64,000 bases of DNA from JAIEPX01 sp963725255 (GCA_963725255.1 CAVRXV010000005.1:310001-374000), one strand, 5' to 3'. Counted from the stretch's first letter, positions 8,711 through 18,500 are shown. The notes: a model not told the origin generated them from the letters alone. Numbers and translations: made by a program.

Positions 8711-9475
8711 ATGAAATTATTCAATAAACATGAGCAAAATTCTGAACTCTATGAGTTGCCCTATGTCTTCACTTATGATCATCTTGTTAATCAAGTTTCA
8801 AATTCTAACTTAGTACCATCCTGTAAAATTAATGGTATTCTCTACGAAGCTATATCAGCAAACTCATATATTAAATTACGTACACAAAAAGGATTAGAGT
8901 ATTGGATTGAGCAAGCTAAACATAATCGGCTTGAGCCTGATTGGAAACTTCATTTTGCTGTTGCTGAAGAAGATATTGCAAATGCTTGGAATATTATTGC
9001 ATACATTTTTTTAAAGATGCGTTGTGACTATATCATGAAGGTTAAAACCCATCCTCCGCAGGAGTGGCCCCTCCATATGCATGGTCGTGAGATTACAGTA
9101 TATGTTCCCATGCCGAGTAAGCGACTAGGCTTAAGTAAAAAAAATGTTCCAAGTGTGAAGTTTTGGGTTGGCTTCGTCGAAAATGTTGAGTTGCAGTTAT
9201 GTGCAGCGAATATTCAAGCCCGTGCCATTGCTTCAGGTGATTTACAGCTTGGCCGCTATACTAGTATCCGTAATGAAGCTTTTATTCTTAAAACCACAGA
9301 AATGATAATACGAGAGGATCAGTGGGAAGGATATGATCGTCGACTTGAAGAAATCAATCCGAACGCTAAACAATATATTTATCCGCCCAACGAAGTTGGC
9401 TACAATGCAGCAAACCATGAGGAACCCGGTTTTATTACTTTAATTCACGCTAAGCAACGTACAAACGTACTTTAA
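8711..9475 (+). CDS. Putative OspF/SpvC-like phosphothreonine lyase
   Basis: 254 residues. Members of the OspF/SpvC/HopAI1 family irreversibly remove phosphate from phosphothreonine of host MAP kinases by beta-elimination. This protein shows the same ordered residues at almost the same spacing: K79 and H81 (DWKLHFAV; compare K104/H106 in SpvC KFHIS), K110 (IMKV; K136 in WKV), Y131 in EITVYV (Y158 in FTLYIK), and a C-terminal YTSIRNEA (SpvC YLSYRNEL) with R187. K79-to-K110 is 31 residues against 32 in SpvC; K110-to-Y131 is 21 against 22. The SpvC sequence is from memory, so this needs an alignment. If right, it would be a Type III-effector enzyme class in a presumed Type IV-secreting lineage. 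No clear Shine-Dalgarno precedes the ATG. Confidence 0.6.
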   Translation: MKLFNKHEQNSELYELPYVFTYDHLVNQVSNSNLVPSCKINGILYEAISANSYIKLRTQKGLEYWIEQAKHNRLEPDWKLHFAVAEEDIANAWNIIAYIFLKMRCDYIMKVKTHPPQEWPLHMHGREITVYVPMPSKRLGLSKKNVPSVKFWVGFVENVELQLCAANIQARAIASGDLQLGRYTSIRNEAFILKTTEMIIREDQWEGYDRRLEEINPNAKQYIYPPNEVGYNAANHEEPGFITLIHAKQRTNVL

Positions 9476-9524
9476 AGCTAATCCTTTTCACTAAATAGAG
9501 AGTTGATTTATTCACTTCAAAAGT

Positions 9525-9599
9525 TTATATTTTATTAGCCAGTGGAATAATGGCTTTAAGTTGATCGCTATAATTTTTAAATATCAACTCCAAAGAATA
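9525..9599 (-). pseudogene. Remnant of a paralogue of the 113-residue gene at 21831
   Basis: About 24 codons read YSLELIFKNYSDQLKAIIPL and then ANKI before a stop. The intact protein at 21831-22172 has YCFEVIITKYSDQLKDIIPL at the corresponding place. Similarity fades upstream toward 9620. This is a decayed duplicate; no start codon is present. Confidence 0.6.
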
Positions 9600-9654
9600 T
9601 TATACGCCAGGAAAAGATCTTTTAAATTAAGAACTAAGAAAGGAAACGTTTGAA

Positions 9655-11889
9655 GTGCAATGGAATAAAGATGTAATTGCTATTATTTTGGGACATACAC
9701 TTCCAAAGCTATCATTTTTACAAATAGAGCGGTTTCTATTTCAAAAAATCAAGGTGTTTCGCCAGCAAGCTATTTATGAATTACTGAGGCGATGCGAATG
9801 GTCTGAGGAGAGCAGCGATTATCTTATCAATTTATTGAGTTTTCATTTGTCGCAAAAGTCTTTATTGAGTTTGCAGATACCAAGACCGCTACTAGAGAAA
9901 TGCTTGCATTATTCCTTCATTAATCCAAAATTAGCCATTCTTATTCACGGTTGTCTAGGTTATTTGGACAGGCAATTGTCGAAAAGATCTCAATGTTTCC
10001 TCAGCGTAATATCGCACCTTACTATTGAAGGATTACCTTATATTTATCTTGCAAGTGTTTCAGCAAATCCTGCGTCTGCAAATGAGGTGTTTAAAATTTG
10101 CCTAACATTAGAAGATAAAAAAGTTCAATTACAAATTTTATTACTGATATCAAATTATTTAAACGGTGTCGAAAGAAGGCGCGTAATTAGTTTGTTAACA
10201 CCTGACTTTATCGTTGCTATTGAATCTCGAGTAGTCTTCAATCTCGCTTTATCGCTAATTAATAATAATACAATATTGCAATTACTAAATGCGTTAATTG
10301 CGGTAAACTATGTTATATCGATCCCTCGAATAAATAAATGTGGCATTGGATACGAGAAGGATGCTCCTAAATTAACTTTTGCCACAAGTATCTGGCGGCG
10401 GCTTCAATCTAATCACAAAAATCTGATAGTAGAGCGGCTAATTGCAATGTTGTATCAACATAGTCTTCGTAGTGTTTCGCTGCATGAATTCTCAATATTA
10501 TCAGATATCATGGAAAAGGAATATTGCATTAGGCTGTTTAATGAAATTAGTCATTATAATTTATTTTTCCCTATTAAAAATCACGGAACGGGTCGATCTG
10601 CGGATATATCGATTGATTTTTTTCAAAGAATACTCCCCAATATTTGGAGGCATTTAGATGAACATCAACACGACTATGGTATCAATTTGATATTGTATTT
10701 TATTCAAACTGATTTTTTTCACAAAAATGAATATGTGCAAGACTCGCTGAGATGTTTTTTCGATGTATTGTCCGATAATCATATTAGTGAAGTATTTATT
10801 CGATTAATCAAGCTGGTTCAAGAATTTAACAGTGAAGATGTGTCAACTAATTTAGATGATATCATGCTGGGTGTTGCGCATACTTTTACTGTATTAATAT
10901 GCCGATTGAGAAAATCTGATATAGATATTCTTAACACAGTGCTTTTAGATTGGTTATCAGTGAGTAGTCTAAAATATAAAATTATGGCTGCTTGTATATT
11001 AAATAATGTTGCCGATTATTTTTCGGAAGACCATAAAATTATTTTAATCGAGCTGTTAATAAAAAATCTTGAGAATGAAGATCAAGACGTTTCAATATTT
11101 TCAACTATATGTTTAATGAATATTAGCGATGGGCAGCTTCATTCTCGTTTTGCCAGACGCTGTATTGATATTTTTACTCAAAATTACAATAGATTTAATC
11201 CGCAATATTCCTTAGAAAAAATCTTGGATCACTTTAGAGACTTATTCTTGAGGTTGGATTTAAATGACAATTCAAGCTACTTGAAAAATTTAATGGAAGG
11301 ATTATCAACATATCGATATAAACATTCTACGGTCCATATGATATTATGTATTATATTTGATCTTATTGATTCAACACTTGTAGATAAAATTGAAAAATAC
11401 CTCTTATTTGAGGTTAATGAAGATTATCGATCTTCAGGTTTTGGTATTAATGATGGTATTAATGAATTGTTAGAAAGAATGAGCTCCATAAAATCCGTTC
11501 GCGAAGCTATGATAGCTATATATAATAAGTCCCCTGATAATATAAAGTACTTATCTGAAAGTTTTCATCAAAAAATTTATAAATGGCTCCCAATACGAAA
11601 AACACAGTCCAAACTGGAAAAATTTGTCATAAATAATGAGGGCAGGAATTGTCAATATCTTCGCACTAACAATGAATTTCGCTTTTTTTCAAGTAGATGG
11701 ATTGAGATGCATAAAAAATTTCAGGGCGAAACAATTCGTTATGTTAGAAAAAATATAGGAAAGCTGACTGATTATGGTGATTTGGCAGTAGTGATGATGC
11801 TATGGCCCAAAATTTCTGAATCTGAAAAAAACGAGATGGAGGAGGTGTTAAAAAAGCGATTTCCCACTATAAATGTCAGCATCCAATAA
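9655..11889 (+). CDS. Large HEAT/ARM-like helical repeat protein, unknown function
   Basis: 744 residues, AT-rich, almost wholly alpha-helical. Leu/Ile-rich helix pairs recur, for example FSTICLMNISDGQLHSRFAR and AACILNNVADYF, as expected of HEAT/ARM solenoids. I see no catalytic motif, signal peptide or membrane segment. The frame begins with GTG at 9655, with AGGA about 11 bases upstream; no in-frame ATG is nearby. It resembles the 775-residue protein at 3275 in composition and style but lacks the obvious F-box start. Its 3' end meets a decayed F-box fragment on the opposite strand. Confidence 0.65.
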   Translation: MQWNKDVIAIILGHTLPKLSFLQIERFLFQKIKVFRQQAIYELLRRCEWSEESSDYLINLLSFHLSQKSLLSLQIPRPLLEKCLHYSFINPKLAILIHGCLGYLDRQLSKRSQCFLSVISHLTIEGLPYIYLASVSANPASANEVFKICLTLEDKKVQLQILLLISNYLNGVERRRVISLLTPDFIVAIESRVVFNLALSLINNNTILQLLNALIAVNYVISIPRINKCGIGYEKDAPKLTFATSIWRRLQSNHKNLIVERLIAMLYQHSLRSVSLHEFSILSDIMEKEYCIRLFNEISHYNLFFPIKNHGTGRSADISIDFFQRILPNIWRHLDEHQHDYGINLILYFIQTDFFHKNEYVQDSLRCFFDVLSDNHISEVFIRLIKLVQEFNSEDVSTNLDDIMLGVAHTFTVLICRLRKSDIDILNTVLLDWLSVSSLKYKIMAACILNNVADYFSEDHKIILIELLIKNLENEDQDVSIFSTICLMNISDGQLHSRFARRCIDIFTQNYNRFNPQYSLEKILDHFRDLFLRLDLNDNSSYLKNLMEGLSTYRYKHSTVHMILCIIFDLIDSTLVDKIEKYLLFEVNEDYRSSGFGINDGINELLERMSSIKSVREAMIAIYNKSPDNIKYLSESFHQKIYKWLPIRKTQSKLEKFVINNEGRNCQYLRTNNEFRFFSSRWIEMHKKFQGETIRYVRKNIGKLTDYGDLAVVMMLWPKISESEKNEMEEVLKKRFPTINVSIQ

Positions 11890-12092
11890 AAGCGTATTGA
11901 TATCAAAAATACGTCGGCTGGGATAAGGGCATCAAACATCGTTGCGGTTCTTGGCAGGTATATCATCCAGAATACGTCTGAATTGATCCTTCTGAAAAAA
12001 TAGCGAGAGATTAGCGTAAGACGATTTAAATCACGACTACTAAAGTTCAAAATGATATGGAATAATACATTTTGTAGTAATCTCTCTATCAT
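11880..12092 (-). pseudogene. Truncated, frameshifted F-box/ankyrin gene fragment
   Basis: From the ATG at 12092 the frame reads LFHIILNFSSRDLNRLTLIS and RYFFRRINSDVFWMIYLPRT, clearly matching the F-box region of the intact paralogue at 22215 (FYKIILDLSSRESHRLKRVS, RYFFRMINCDQFW). Near 11925 homology jumps to another frame, YPSRRI...DINTLLLDAD, matching YPGLRRIDALLLAAA of the paralogue. No ankyrin repeats remain. The fragment abuts and slightly overlaps the 3' end of the convergent 744-residue gene. Confidence 0.8.
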
Positions 12093-12198
12093 AAAACGGC
12101 TATTATTTCTATTGAGTAGGCAATTTTCGCCCGGAGCAATTTATTCGTTAACATTCTTAGATAATAAGAAAATAAAAGAAAGTGTAAACTCTAGAGCG

Positions 12199-13101
12199 TC
12201 AGTAGGCAGAAAATTTATTTATTGATTCTTCAGCTTCCTGTAGGGCTCTTTGCAATTCCATTTTTTGTGCGTCGTTAAGTGGTCTAAAATTACTTTTTGG
12301 TTGTTCACCTAAAGCAATGTTTTCTTTAATTTTCCCGGCAACAAAAGTTGCGATTCGAGAGTGTTTGTTTTCTGATTCAGTGTGAAGCGCAGTGGGTTTA
12401 GTAGTAGACTCTTTTATCTCATCTTGAGCTAAAGCGTCTCGTAATTTCATGTCAATATTCTTCTCAAATTTAGATAGACGTATAATATGAGTGCCCATAA
12501 TTAATGGAGTAATGCCATCTAATGCTAAAGCGCATTTTTTTGCGGTCTCAATATGAATTTTGGCTTGCTGAAAATTGCCTTCGTCAAAACACTCATGAGC
12601 TAATATGTGCTCTGACATCATTTTTAAATAATCTAGTTTTGAATCAAGATCAATATAGTAAGGCACCCCATCTTCTAATATCGGCAAAATGTATTTCTGA
12701 TAAGTTTCATTCATCCTCTTTACTAGAAATGATGCTAATGCTTGTGGGTTTGAGAGGTTATCAGATTGAGTAAGTTGTAGATATTCATCTTTTTTGCTGG
12801 AATCTATGATGGCTGGGACGTGTCCGGTGAGTATTAAAGCAAGATTCATATAGAGGCGACAAAATAGCAAGCCAAAGTCTTTATCAAATTGATGTCCTCT
12901 AGCAAATTCATTATGAATCATTGCGGCATTGATAAAAGGATCTTCTGTTCCTTTTTTAATCGTCTGGAGTAATAAATGAGACCCTATTTTGATGTGCTGG
13001 TATTCAGGGCGATCGAAAAAATACAATGCACCTGCAGGTTGTTCACTACCATACATTACATCAAAAATTACTGTCCAACCCTTCATGAAACATACGTACA
13101 A
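12199..13101 (-). CDS. C-terminal part of a probable split helical protein
   Basis: 300 codons from a TTG, or about 295 from the ATG at 13086. The protein is helical with a TPR-like stretch (ECFDEGNFQQAKIHIETAKK, about residues 165-185). It ends in a charged tail (LQRALQEAEESINKFSAY). It overlaps the preceding frame by 41 bases and lacks a clear ribosome binding site. Skipping one T in the T5 run at 13063-13067 would fuse GLDSNF to DVMYGSEQPAGALYF, giving about 453 residues. Alternatively the two are translationally coupled. Function unknown. Confidence 0.55.
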   Translation of the reverse strand: MYVCFMKGWTVIFDVMYGSEQPAGALYFFDRPEYQHIKIGSHLLLQTIKKGTEDPFINAAMIHNEFARGHQFDKDFGLLFCRLYMNLALILTGHVPAIIDSSKKDEYLQLTQSDNLSNPQALASFLVKRMNETYQKYILPILEDGVPYYIDLDSKLDYLKMMSEHILAHECFDEGNFQQAKIHIETAKKCALALDGITPLIMGTHIIRLSKFEKNIDMKLRDALAQDEIKESTTKPTALHTESENKHSRIATFVAGKIKENIALGEQPKSNFRPLNDAQKMELQRALQEAEESINKFSAY

Positions 13102-13561
13102 ACGTCGTCGCTAGGCGGCATAAACCATACGTAACATATTCATCAGGAGCGTCCTTGCAAGGGGAAGAGGGATCCCAGCCCGCCTCTTTCAGAGTTTTTT
13201 GATATTCCCTGCAGTAATCAAGGATGCTATGAAGATTAAACACCTTTAGTTGTTCAAAAAAATTCTTGTCTTCTAACGTTTTATTTTCTTTAAGCAAGTA
13301 CGTGATTTCTTCTATCGTCAAGGAAAACCCTTCTGTCAGTTTAAGTGAATGGTAAATTTGTAATGTATCTAACCTATCATTTATCGAATCAAGTGTGGTT
13401 CTGGCATTGTCCTCATCAAGATATTTAGTGAGTATTTCGGTTTCAGCTTGGCATGTCATAGCTAAAATACCAGAATATTGTTTGGCCGCGGAGACGTAAA
13501 ATCGATTTGAATAACATGTAATGCGCCGCTGTATAGAAGTGCAAACTCTTTTGGAAAACAT
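13061..13561 (-). CDS. N-terminal part of a probable split helical protein
   Basis: About 166 codons from the ATG at 13561, chosen because a strong AAAAGGGGG ribosome binding site precedes it; an upstream ATG at 13579 lies before that site. The sequence MFSKRVCTSIQRRITC is followed by mostly helical segments (LTIEEITYLLKENKTLEDKN). The frame ends at a TGA inside the sequence TTTTTGA, immediately where the next frame continues with sensible protein. See the entry at 12199. No family recognised. Confidence 0.55.
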   Translation of the reverse strand: MFSKRVCTSIQRRITCYSNRFYVSAAKQYSGILAMTCQAETEILTKYLDEDNARTTLDSINDRLDTLQIYHSLKLTEGFSLTIEEITYLLKENKTLEDKNFFEQLKVFNLHSILDYCREYQKTLKEAGWDPSSPCKDAPDEYVTYGLCRLATTFVRMFHEGLDSNF

Positions 13562-13864
13562 AAAAACCCCCTTTTTCATTAGGCTTGAACTATTGACGTT
13601 GATTATACTTTAATATTATCAGAAATTATAGAGTAAAAACTGCGAACTTAAATAGATCAGCTCTTCAAATTCAAATGCTCTCTATAATTGGTCTTAATAG
13701 AAAATTTTCTCTATTTTTTTTGAATCTGATCTTAAATTGTGGCCTTATGTTTCTAATTATTGTTAACTACAATCTTAATATTGATGGATTTGATAAATGT
13801 CTTTATTGTCTAATGTAAGGATTTAAGCGATGGTGCTTACCAATCTTAAATTTGCCCATTTTTT

Positions 13865-14743
13865 TTAATTAAACTCTAAAATGCTCAGTTCTTCACCATT
13901 TTGAGGAGGCGGGTAAAAGAACTTGATAATCTCTTTGGCCACTTTTGAGGCTTCTTGCTCAGCACGTTTCTTGCAATGAAAATAGTGCGAGTCAGGTAAA
14001 TAGGCTAGTAATTTAGAAATCATTGCTCCTATGGAATCATAACCCCACTGATTAAGAGCTTTGATGCCTTGGCCCAGAGTCGCTTTTTGAATTCTTACGG
14101 CGCAATGAGGCTCTAGTTCTTGTGCAATTAATAGGTGCTTATAAGCAAGCTCATAATGAGCGCTGGTCGATGAATTATCATGTTTCTCAAAATACTGAGC
14201 TGCGCAGAAATTAACCTCTGCAAATAATAGATAACCGGGTGTATGGTGTTGATTGGCTGCTGTAGTGGCATAGCTACACGCTTTACCAATCAGCTCATCA
14301 GGCGATTCGCTCGTGTTTTCTTTTACTTTCCGCAAAGTTCTAATGCAATGATTCGTTAAGGCTTTTAAAGCATGGAAGTTGAAATAGGGTGGTGTTGCTA
14401 AAAGCTCTAAATATTTTAGCACGGCGTTTCGATAGCCCCTATTATTAAGAATAATGATGGCACAACCAAAAAATGCCGGGCATTGATTCTGTGGAATTGG
14501 TGAAGGTTGTTCAGATTTTTTGCTCTCGGCTGCCCACTGTTTGTTCCAGCCCCCTTCAAAATCGCGTGCTAAACATTGCAATCTCAATCTCTCATCGTTT
14601 GCTGCATTCAACAGCAATTCGAGCAAATTATTATTTGCATTTTGCAACAAAATTTTAAACCTTTGAACAGTATCCAGACCATTTAATGAGGCATCTTTCA
14701 CTGAGGACTCCAAAATTCGTTTGAATGTTACGAATGCTAACAC
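13865..14743 (-). CDS. TPR-like helical protein, unknown function
   Basis: 292 residues starting at GTG 14743; an ATG-initiated alternative is absent and no strong Shine-Dalgarno is visible, so the start is uncertain. Helix pairs such as AHYELAYKHLLIAQELEPHC and NAVLKYLELLATPP are TPR-like. The C-terminus ends PPPQNGEELSILEFN, acidic and hydrophobic. It lies upstream of and in the same orientation as the split gene at 12199-13561, separated by a 300-base gap, and is divergent from the LRR gene at 14879. No enzyme motif is seen. Confidence 0.6.
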   Translation of the reverse strand: MLAFVTFKRILESSVKDASLNGLDTVQRFKILLQNANNNLLELLLNAANDERLRLQCLARDFEGGWNKQWAAESKKSEQPSPIPQNQCPAFFGCAIIILNNRGYRNAVLKYLELLATPPYFNFHALKALTNHCIRTLRKVKENTSESPDELIGKACSYATTAANQHHTPGYLLFAEVNFCAAQYFEKHDNSSTSAHYELAYKHLLIAQELEPHCAVRIQKATLGQGIKALNQWGYDSIGAMISKLLAYLPDSHYFHCKKRAEQEASKVAKEIIKFFYPPPQNGEELSILEFN

Positions 14744-14878
14744 GAGAAAAACGACATGGCGAGCATGATATTGATTGTTATATAATAAAGTTAAACTGTA
14801 TTAATAGCAGTATTCAAATGCCCTTTAAATTTTCTGATAACTTGATATCATTACACCTAATTTAATTAAGGTTATAAT

Positions 14879-17176
14879 ATGTATTTCAAAGATTATTTAA
14901 TTGAAGCTGTTGATACTAAATCTTTAGACGTTTCTCGATTTAAACTCAAAGCCATGGCTGTCACAGACTATATGCCACAATGGAATAAATTGACCTCGCT
15001 AACCTCCCTAAACCTTTCGGGAAATAAAATCGGTTTGGAAGGCATAATGGCCCTTTTACCCAACTTAGATAAAATGACAGGAATGTTGTATCTTAACCTG
15101 TGCAGAAATAACCTGGGGTCGGAAGGCATTATAGCTCTTTCACCTTCCTTGGATAAATTGCCACGGTTGGTATCACTAATTCTTAGCCATAATATAATGG
15201 GGACAGATGGCATCAGCGTTCTTGCTCATTCCTTAGACAAAATGACTTCACTCACCACGCTTGACATTAGTGCCAATAATTTTGACTTGGAAGGCATTAA
15301 TGCTCTTTGTCATTCCTTAGACAAATTGACTAAACTAAAATCATTATACTGCCGCTACAATATTCTCAACACTGTAAGCATAAGAGTCTTCTTTTCACAG
15401 GTGGTAAAAATGACATGGCTTACAGAACTTGACATTAGTGCTAATAAAATCGGAGAGGAAGGGGTTAGAGCGCTCTCTCCATCCTTAAGGCTTATGACGG
15501 CACTCAAATCAATTAACATTGGTTCAAATCAATTCTCTGTCGCAGCTATAAAAGCCCTGGCCCCCAATCTGAATTACATGTACGCCCTCACTTCTTTAGA
15601 TATTTCATGGAATTCACTTGGTGAGAGAGGCACATTAGCTTTAATTTCTAACACAGAGAAGTTCACTTCGCTCACATCGCTTAACATCAGTACTAATGGC
15701 ATTGGTACCAAGGGTATCAAAGCCATAGGTCCCTACTTAAATCAGCTTAAATCGCTTAATCTTCGCCGGAGTTTGTTTTACAATAATGGCCTCAAAGCCT
15801 TAGCGCAACAATTAACAAACTTGTGTAGTCTCACATTATTAAATCTCAGTGTGAATAATATTGAAAATGAAGGCGTCATAGCCTTTGCGCCTCAGCTGAG
15901 CAACTTAACTGTACTGAGATTGCTAGACCTAAGTGAAAACTCCATCGGTCCTGAAGGTTTGAGTGCCTTAATACCTAACTTGGCTAAAATGACAACTCTC
16001 AGTTCTCTTAATGTTGATAGAAATCGTATTTACGGTGACGTTTACAAAATATTCAAAATCCATGTAATTAATATGACCGCGCTTACTTCCCTAAATCACG
16101 ACAGTTATTATGAAAGACCTGAGCTTAATACTATACTAAATCGTAATAGAATTATTAATTTACAGCTAAATAATATTACTCAACAAATTGATACTTTAAA
16201 TATCAATGGTTGCATTCAGAAAAATATTATTGATAAGATAAGTCAAGAAATTGACGAACTTCAGACATTTACTAAAGAAATTGAAAACCAGCATCAAGTA
16301 GAGCCGTTTGCGCTAAGAGATATTCAATTTAAATTACACTGTCGTCTCGCATTGATCTGCAAAGACTTTACTGCTGCCATGATCTTCGCTAAATCTATGC
16401 GATTACCACCGCTTGAGCTGTTAATACCGTATACTCATATCGTCCCTACATTTTTTACATATGCAATCCGTGCGTCGACGGCAATATTAGATGATCCTGC
16501 TAAAATGCTTCTGCTATGTGAGCTTCTCATCAATACCAATTTAGTCGATATCATTTCTATTACTCAGGAAGATCTCTACCGCTTCACCTTAATGTTAGCG
16601 GGTCTCGCAGATCCTCATGGCGCCAATAAGGCTCTGAACAATATGTTGCAAATATTAAACTTGTTTCCCAATGAGCTAAAACGCCGCAACAGTGAGAGCA
16701 ATGAAAATCTTTGTCGGCTGCTATCTTTTGATCAACTCATTTTCAATATTAATTGCTGTTATCAAGAGGAAATTGCATACGATGAACATTCATTGGCTAT
16801 CAAAACTTTATTAGATCTCCTTAACGTTGCTAAACCTTACACTCCCAAAAAAGAAAAGCAACTACTTGATCATTCCTTAGTAAGTGCTTATTTTAATTCA
16901 TCTAAACCCATTATAACTTATGAACGACTGATCTGTGAAAGTTACAAAGGTAATCTGATACCTCAGTATATCGATGATCTTATTCCAGAAATTCGTAGAA
17001 ATTTAACTGCAATTGCTGACCAATATGAAAAAAATAATACTACAGAAATTGGTACTATAGTTAATAATAATTCTCCATCTATATCATTAACACAGAGATT
17101 CTTTTCTAATGCAGCTCACGATAGCAGCTGCTCATCAGAAGAAAATCTATCTACTGATCATAGCAATTCTTTCTAA
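14879..17176 (+). CDS. RI-type leucine-rich-repeat protein with helical C-terminal domain
   Basis: 765 residues. Residues about 38-400 are 13 or so LRRs of 28 residues with the ribonuclease-inhibitor consensus LTSLxLSxNxIGxEGIxALxP, for example LTTLDISANNFDLEGINALC. One unit near residue 300 is 25 residues long, an internal deletion. The C-terminal 350 residues are helical and end with a Ser/Glu/Asn-rich tail (SSCSSEENLSTDHSNSF). RI-type LRRs are a eukaryotic hallmark used for protein binding. A second such protein is at 23547. Target and function are unknown. Confidence 0.85.
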   Translation: MYFKDYLIEAVDTKSLDVSRFKLKAMAVTDYMPQWNKLTSLTSLNLSGNKIGLEGIMALLPNLDKMTGMLYLNLCRNNLGSEGIIALSPSLDKLPRLVSLILSHNIMGTDGISVLAHSLDKMTSLTTLDISANNFDLEGINALCHSLDKLTKLKSLYCRYNILNTVSIRVFFSQVVKMTWLTELDISANKIGEEGVRALSPSLRLMTALKSINIGSNQFSVAAIKALAPNLNYMYALTSLDISWNSLGERGTLALISNTEKFTSLTSLNISTNGIGTKGIKAIGPYLNQLKSLNLRRSLFYNNGLKALAQQLTNLCSLTLLNLSVNNIENEGVIAFAPQLSNLTVLRLLDLSENSIGPEGLSALIPNLAKMTTLSSLNVDRNRIYGDVYKIFKIHVINMTALTSLNHDSYYERPELNTILNRNRIINLQLNNITQQIDTLNINGCIQKNIIDKISQEIDELQTFTKEIENQHQVEPFALRDIQFKLHCRLALICKDFTAAMIFAKSMRLPPLELLIPYTHIVPTFFTYAIRASTAILDDPAKMLLLCELLINTNLVDIISITQEDLYRFTLMLAGLADPHGANKALNNMLQILNLFPNELKRRNSESNENLCRLLSFDQLIFNINCCYQEEIAYDEHSLAIKTLLDLLNVAKPYTPKKEKQLLDHSLVSAYFNSSKPIITYERLICESYKGNLIPQYIDDLIPEIRRNLTAIADQYEKNNTTEIGTIVNNNSPSISLTQRFFSNAAHDSSCSSEENLSTDHSNSF

Positions 17177-17322
17177 TTCAACTTTCTCTTTAAATACTGC
17201 AATAAGTATAGATTTTATAGAGCTTGACAATATAGCTAACTTAAATATATACTAAAGTGATCTGACCCCGTTTCAAAGGACACTAAGTTTGATAAACTTA
17301 AGGGAATCAAAGAGGTGTCAAG

Positions 17323-17607
17323 ATGAAAAGGAAAACGGACAAACTATTTCGAGCAGAGGCAGTGAAATTAGCACTGTCGTCACCGCAGCCATATGCTAAA
17401 ACAGCGAGAGACTTAGGGATACACCAGGTCACTCTCTATTCATGGATTAATCAGCATCGTAACGATCAGACCCAAGAGACCGTTGGTGAAAGCCAGGTAG
17501 ATGTTGTAGAAGAGAATCGACGATTAAAGATGGAGATATTGCGCTTGAAGGAGGAGCGCGACATATTAAAAAAGGCCGCAAAGTTCTTTGCGAACGAATT
17601 GAAATGA
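17323..17607 (+). CDS. IS3-family transposase OrfA
   Basis: 94 residues. An N-terminal helix-turn-helix (AKTARDLGIHQVTLYSWINQ) binds the terminal repeats, and a C-terminal leucine-zipper-like coiled coil (EENRRLKMEILRLKEER) mediates dimerisation. A canonical A-AAA-AAG slippery heptamer at 17568-17574, in the zero-frame phase needed for -1 slippage, precedes the stop. The -1 frame is open from there into OrfB, so an OrfAB fusion transposase can be made in the usual IS3 manner. Confidence 0.92.
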   Translation: MKRKTDKLFRAEAVKLALSSPQPYAKTARDLGIHQVTLYSWINQHRNDQTQETVGESQVDVVEENRRLKMEILRLKEERDILKKAAKFFANELK

Positions 17608-18464
17608 AGTATCAATTTGTGGAAGAGAAGCGCAAAGAACACTCGATTAACATCCTGTGTCACGTTTTAGAAATAAGCCGAAGCGGCTTTTATGCGTGGT
17701 TATCACGACCTGTGAGCGATCGAGAAGAATCGAATCAGCAATTATTGTTAAAGATCCGTGAGAGTCATGAAAGAAGTCGAGAGACGTATGGATATCGTCG
17801 CATATACTATGATCTACATGCAGAATTAAAAACACTCGGAAAAAACCGAGTTTTAAGGCTGATGCGGCATTATGGCATAAGAGCGAAAACGAAAAGGAAA
17901 TTTAAAATGACGACGGATTCAAATCATAGTAAACCCATAAGCGATAATAAATTAAATCGAGAGTTTACCGCTAATAAGCCAAATCAGCGCTGGGTCTCTG
18001 ATATTACGTATATTCCGACAATGGAAGGATGGTTGTATTTATCGGTGATCATGGATTTATTTTCTAGGAAAATCATAGGGTGGTCGATGGATAGCAAGAT
18101 GAAAGAAGATATCACGCTGAATGCTTTAAGAATGGCGTTATTTAAGCGAAAAATATCGGGTGGAGTATTGTTACATTCTGATCGTGGAAGTCAGTATGCA
18201 GCGAATGAATATCAGGGATTATTGAAGAATAATGAAATTGAATGCAGTATGAGTCGAAAAGGGAACTGCTGGGATAATGCGGTAGTAGAAAGCTTTTTTC
18301 ACACACTGAAAGTTGAGTGCACGCACCATGAAAGCTTTAAAACGAGAGAGGAGGCAAAGAGAGTTATTTTTGAATATATTGAGGTTTTTTACAATAGACA
18401 ACGTAGGCATTCTACGATAAATTACAACACGCCTGCTCAATATGAATTAATGTATGCTTGTTAG
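17604..18464 (+). CDS. IS3-family transposase OrfB (DDE integrase)
   Basis: 286 residues, overlapping OrfA by ATGA. The retroviral-integrase-like core shows the three acidic motifs: WVSDITYI, LHSDRGSQY and NAVVESFFHTLKVE. The C-terminal motif YNRQRRHSTINYNTPAQYE is typical of the family. The length is normal and nothing is broken. OrfB works as the catalytic half of the frameshift-fused OrfAB. Confidence 0.95.
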   Translation: MKYQFVEEKRKEHSINILCHVLEISRSGFYAWLSRPVSDREESNQQLLLKIRESHERSRETYGYRRIYYDLHAELKTLGKNRVLRLMRHYGIRAKTKRKFKMTTDSNHSKPISDNKLNREFTANKPNQRWVSDITYIPTMEGWLYLSVIMDLFSRKIIGWSMDSKMKEDITLNALRMALFKRKISGGVLLHSDRGSQYAANEYQGLLKNNEIECSMSRKGNCWDNAVVESFFHTLKVECTHHESFKTREEAKRVIFEYIEVFYNRQRRHSTINYNTPAQYELMYAC

Positions 18465-18500
18465 AGGTTGGTGTCCACGAAATCGGGAGCAGATCAAAGT

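Larger units (their letters stand above)
17258..18496 (+). mobile_element. Complete IS3-family insertion sequence
   Basis: The 1239-bp element begins TGATCTGACCCCG and ends with the reverse complement of TGATCTGCTCCCG. The 26-bp terminal repeats share the block TGATCTG, then CCCG, TTC and GGACAC. It is flanked by a 3-bp target duplication AAG (17255-17257 and 18497-18499). Two overlapping transposase frames fill it. Both frames and both ends are intact, so it may still be active and is probably a recent arrival. Its right end lies 39 bases before the start of the F-box/ankyrin gene at 18536. Confidence 0.93.
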
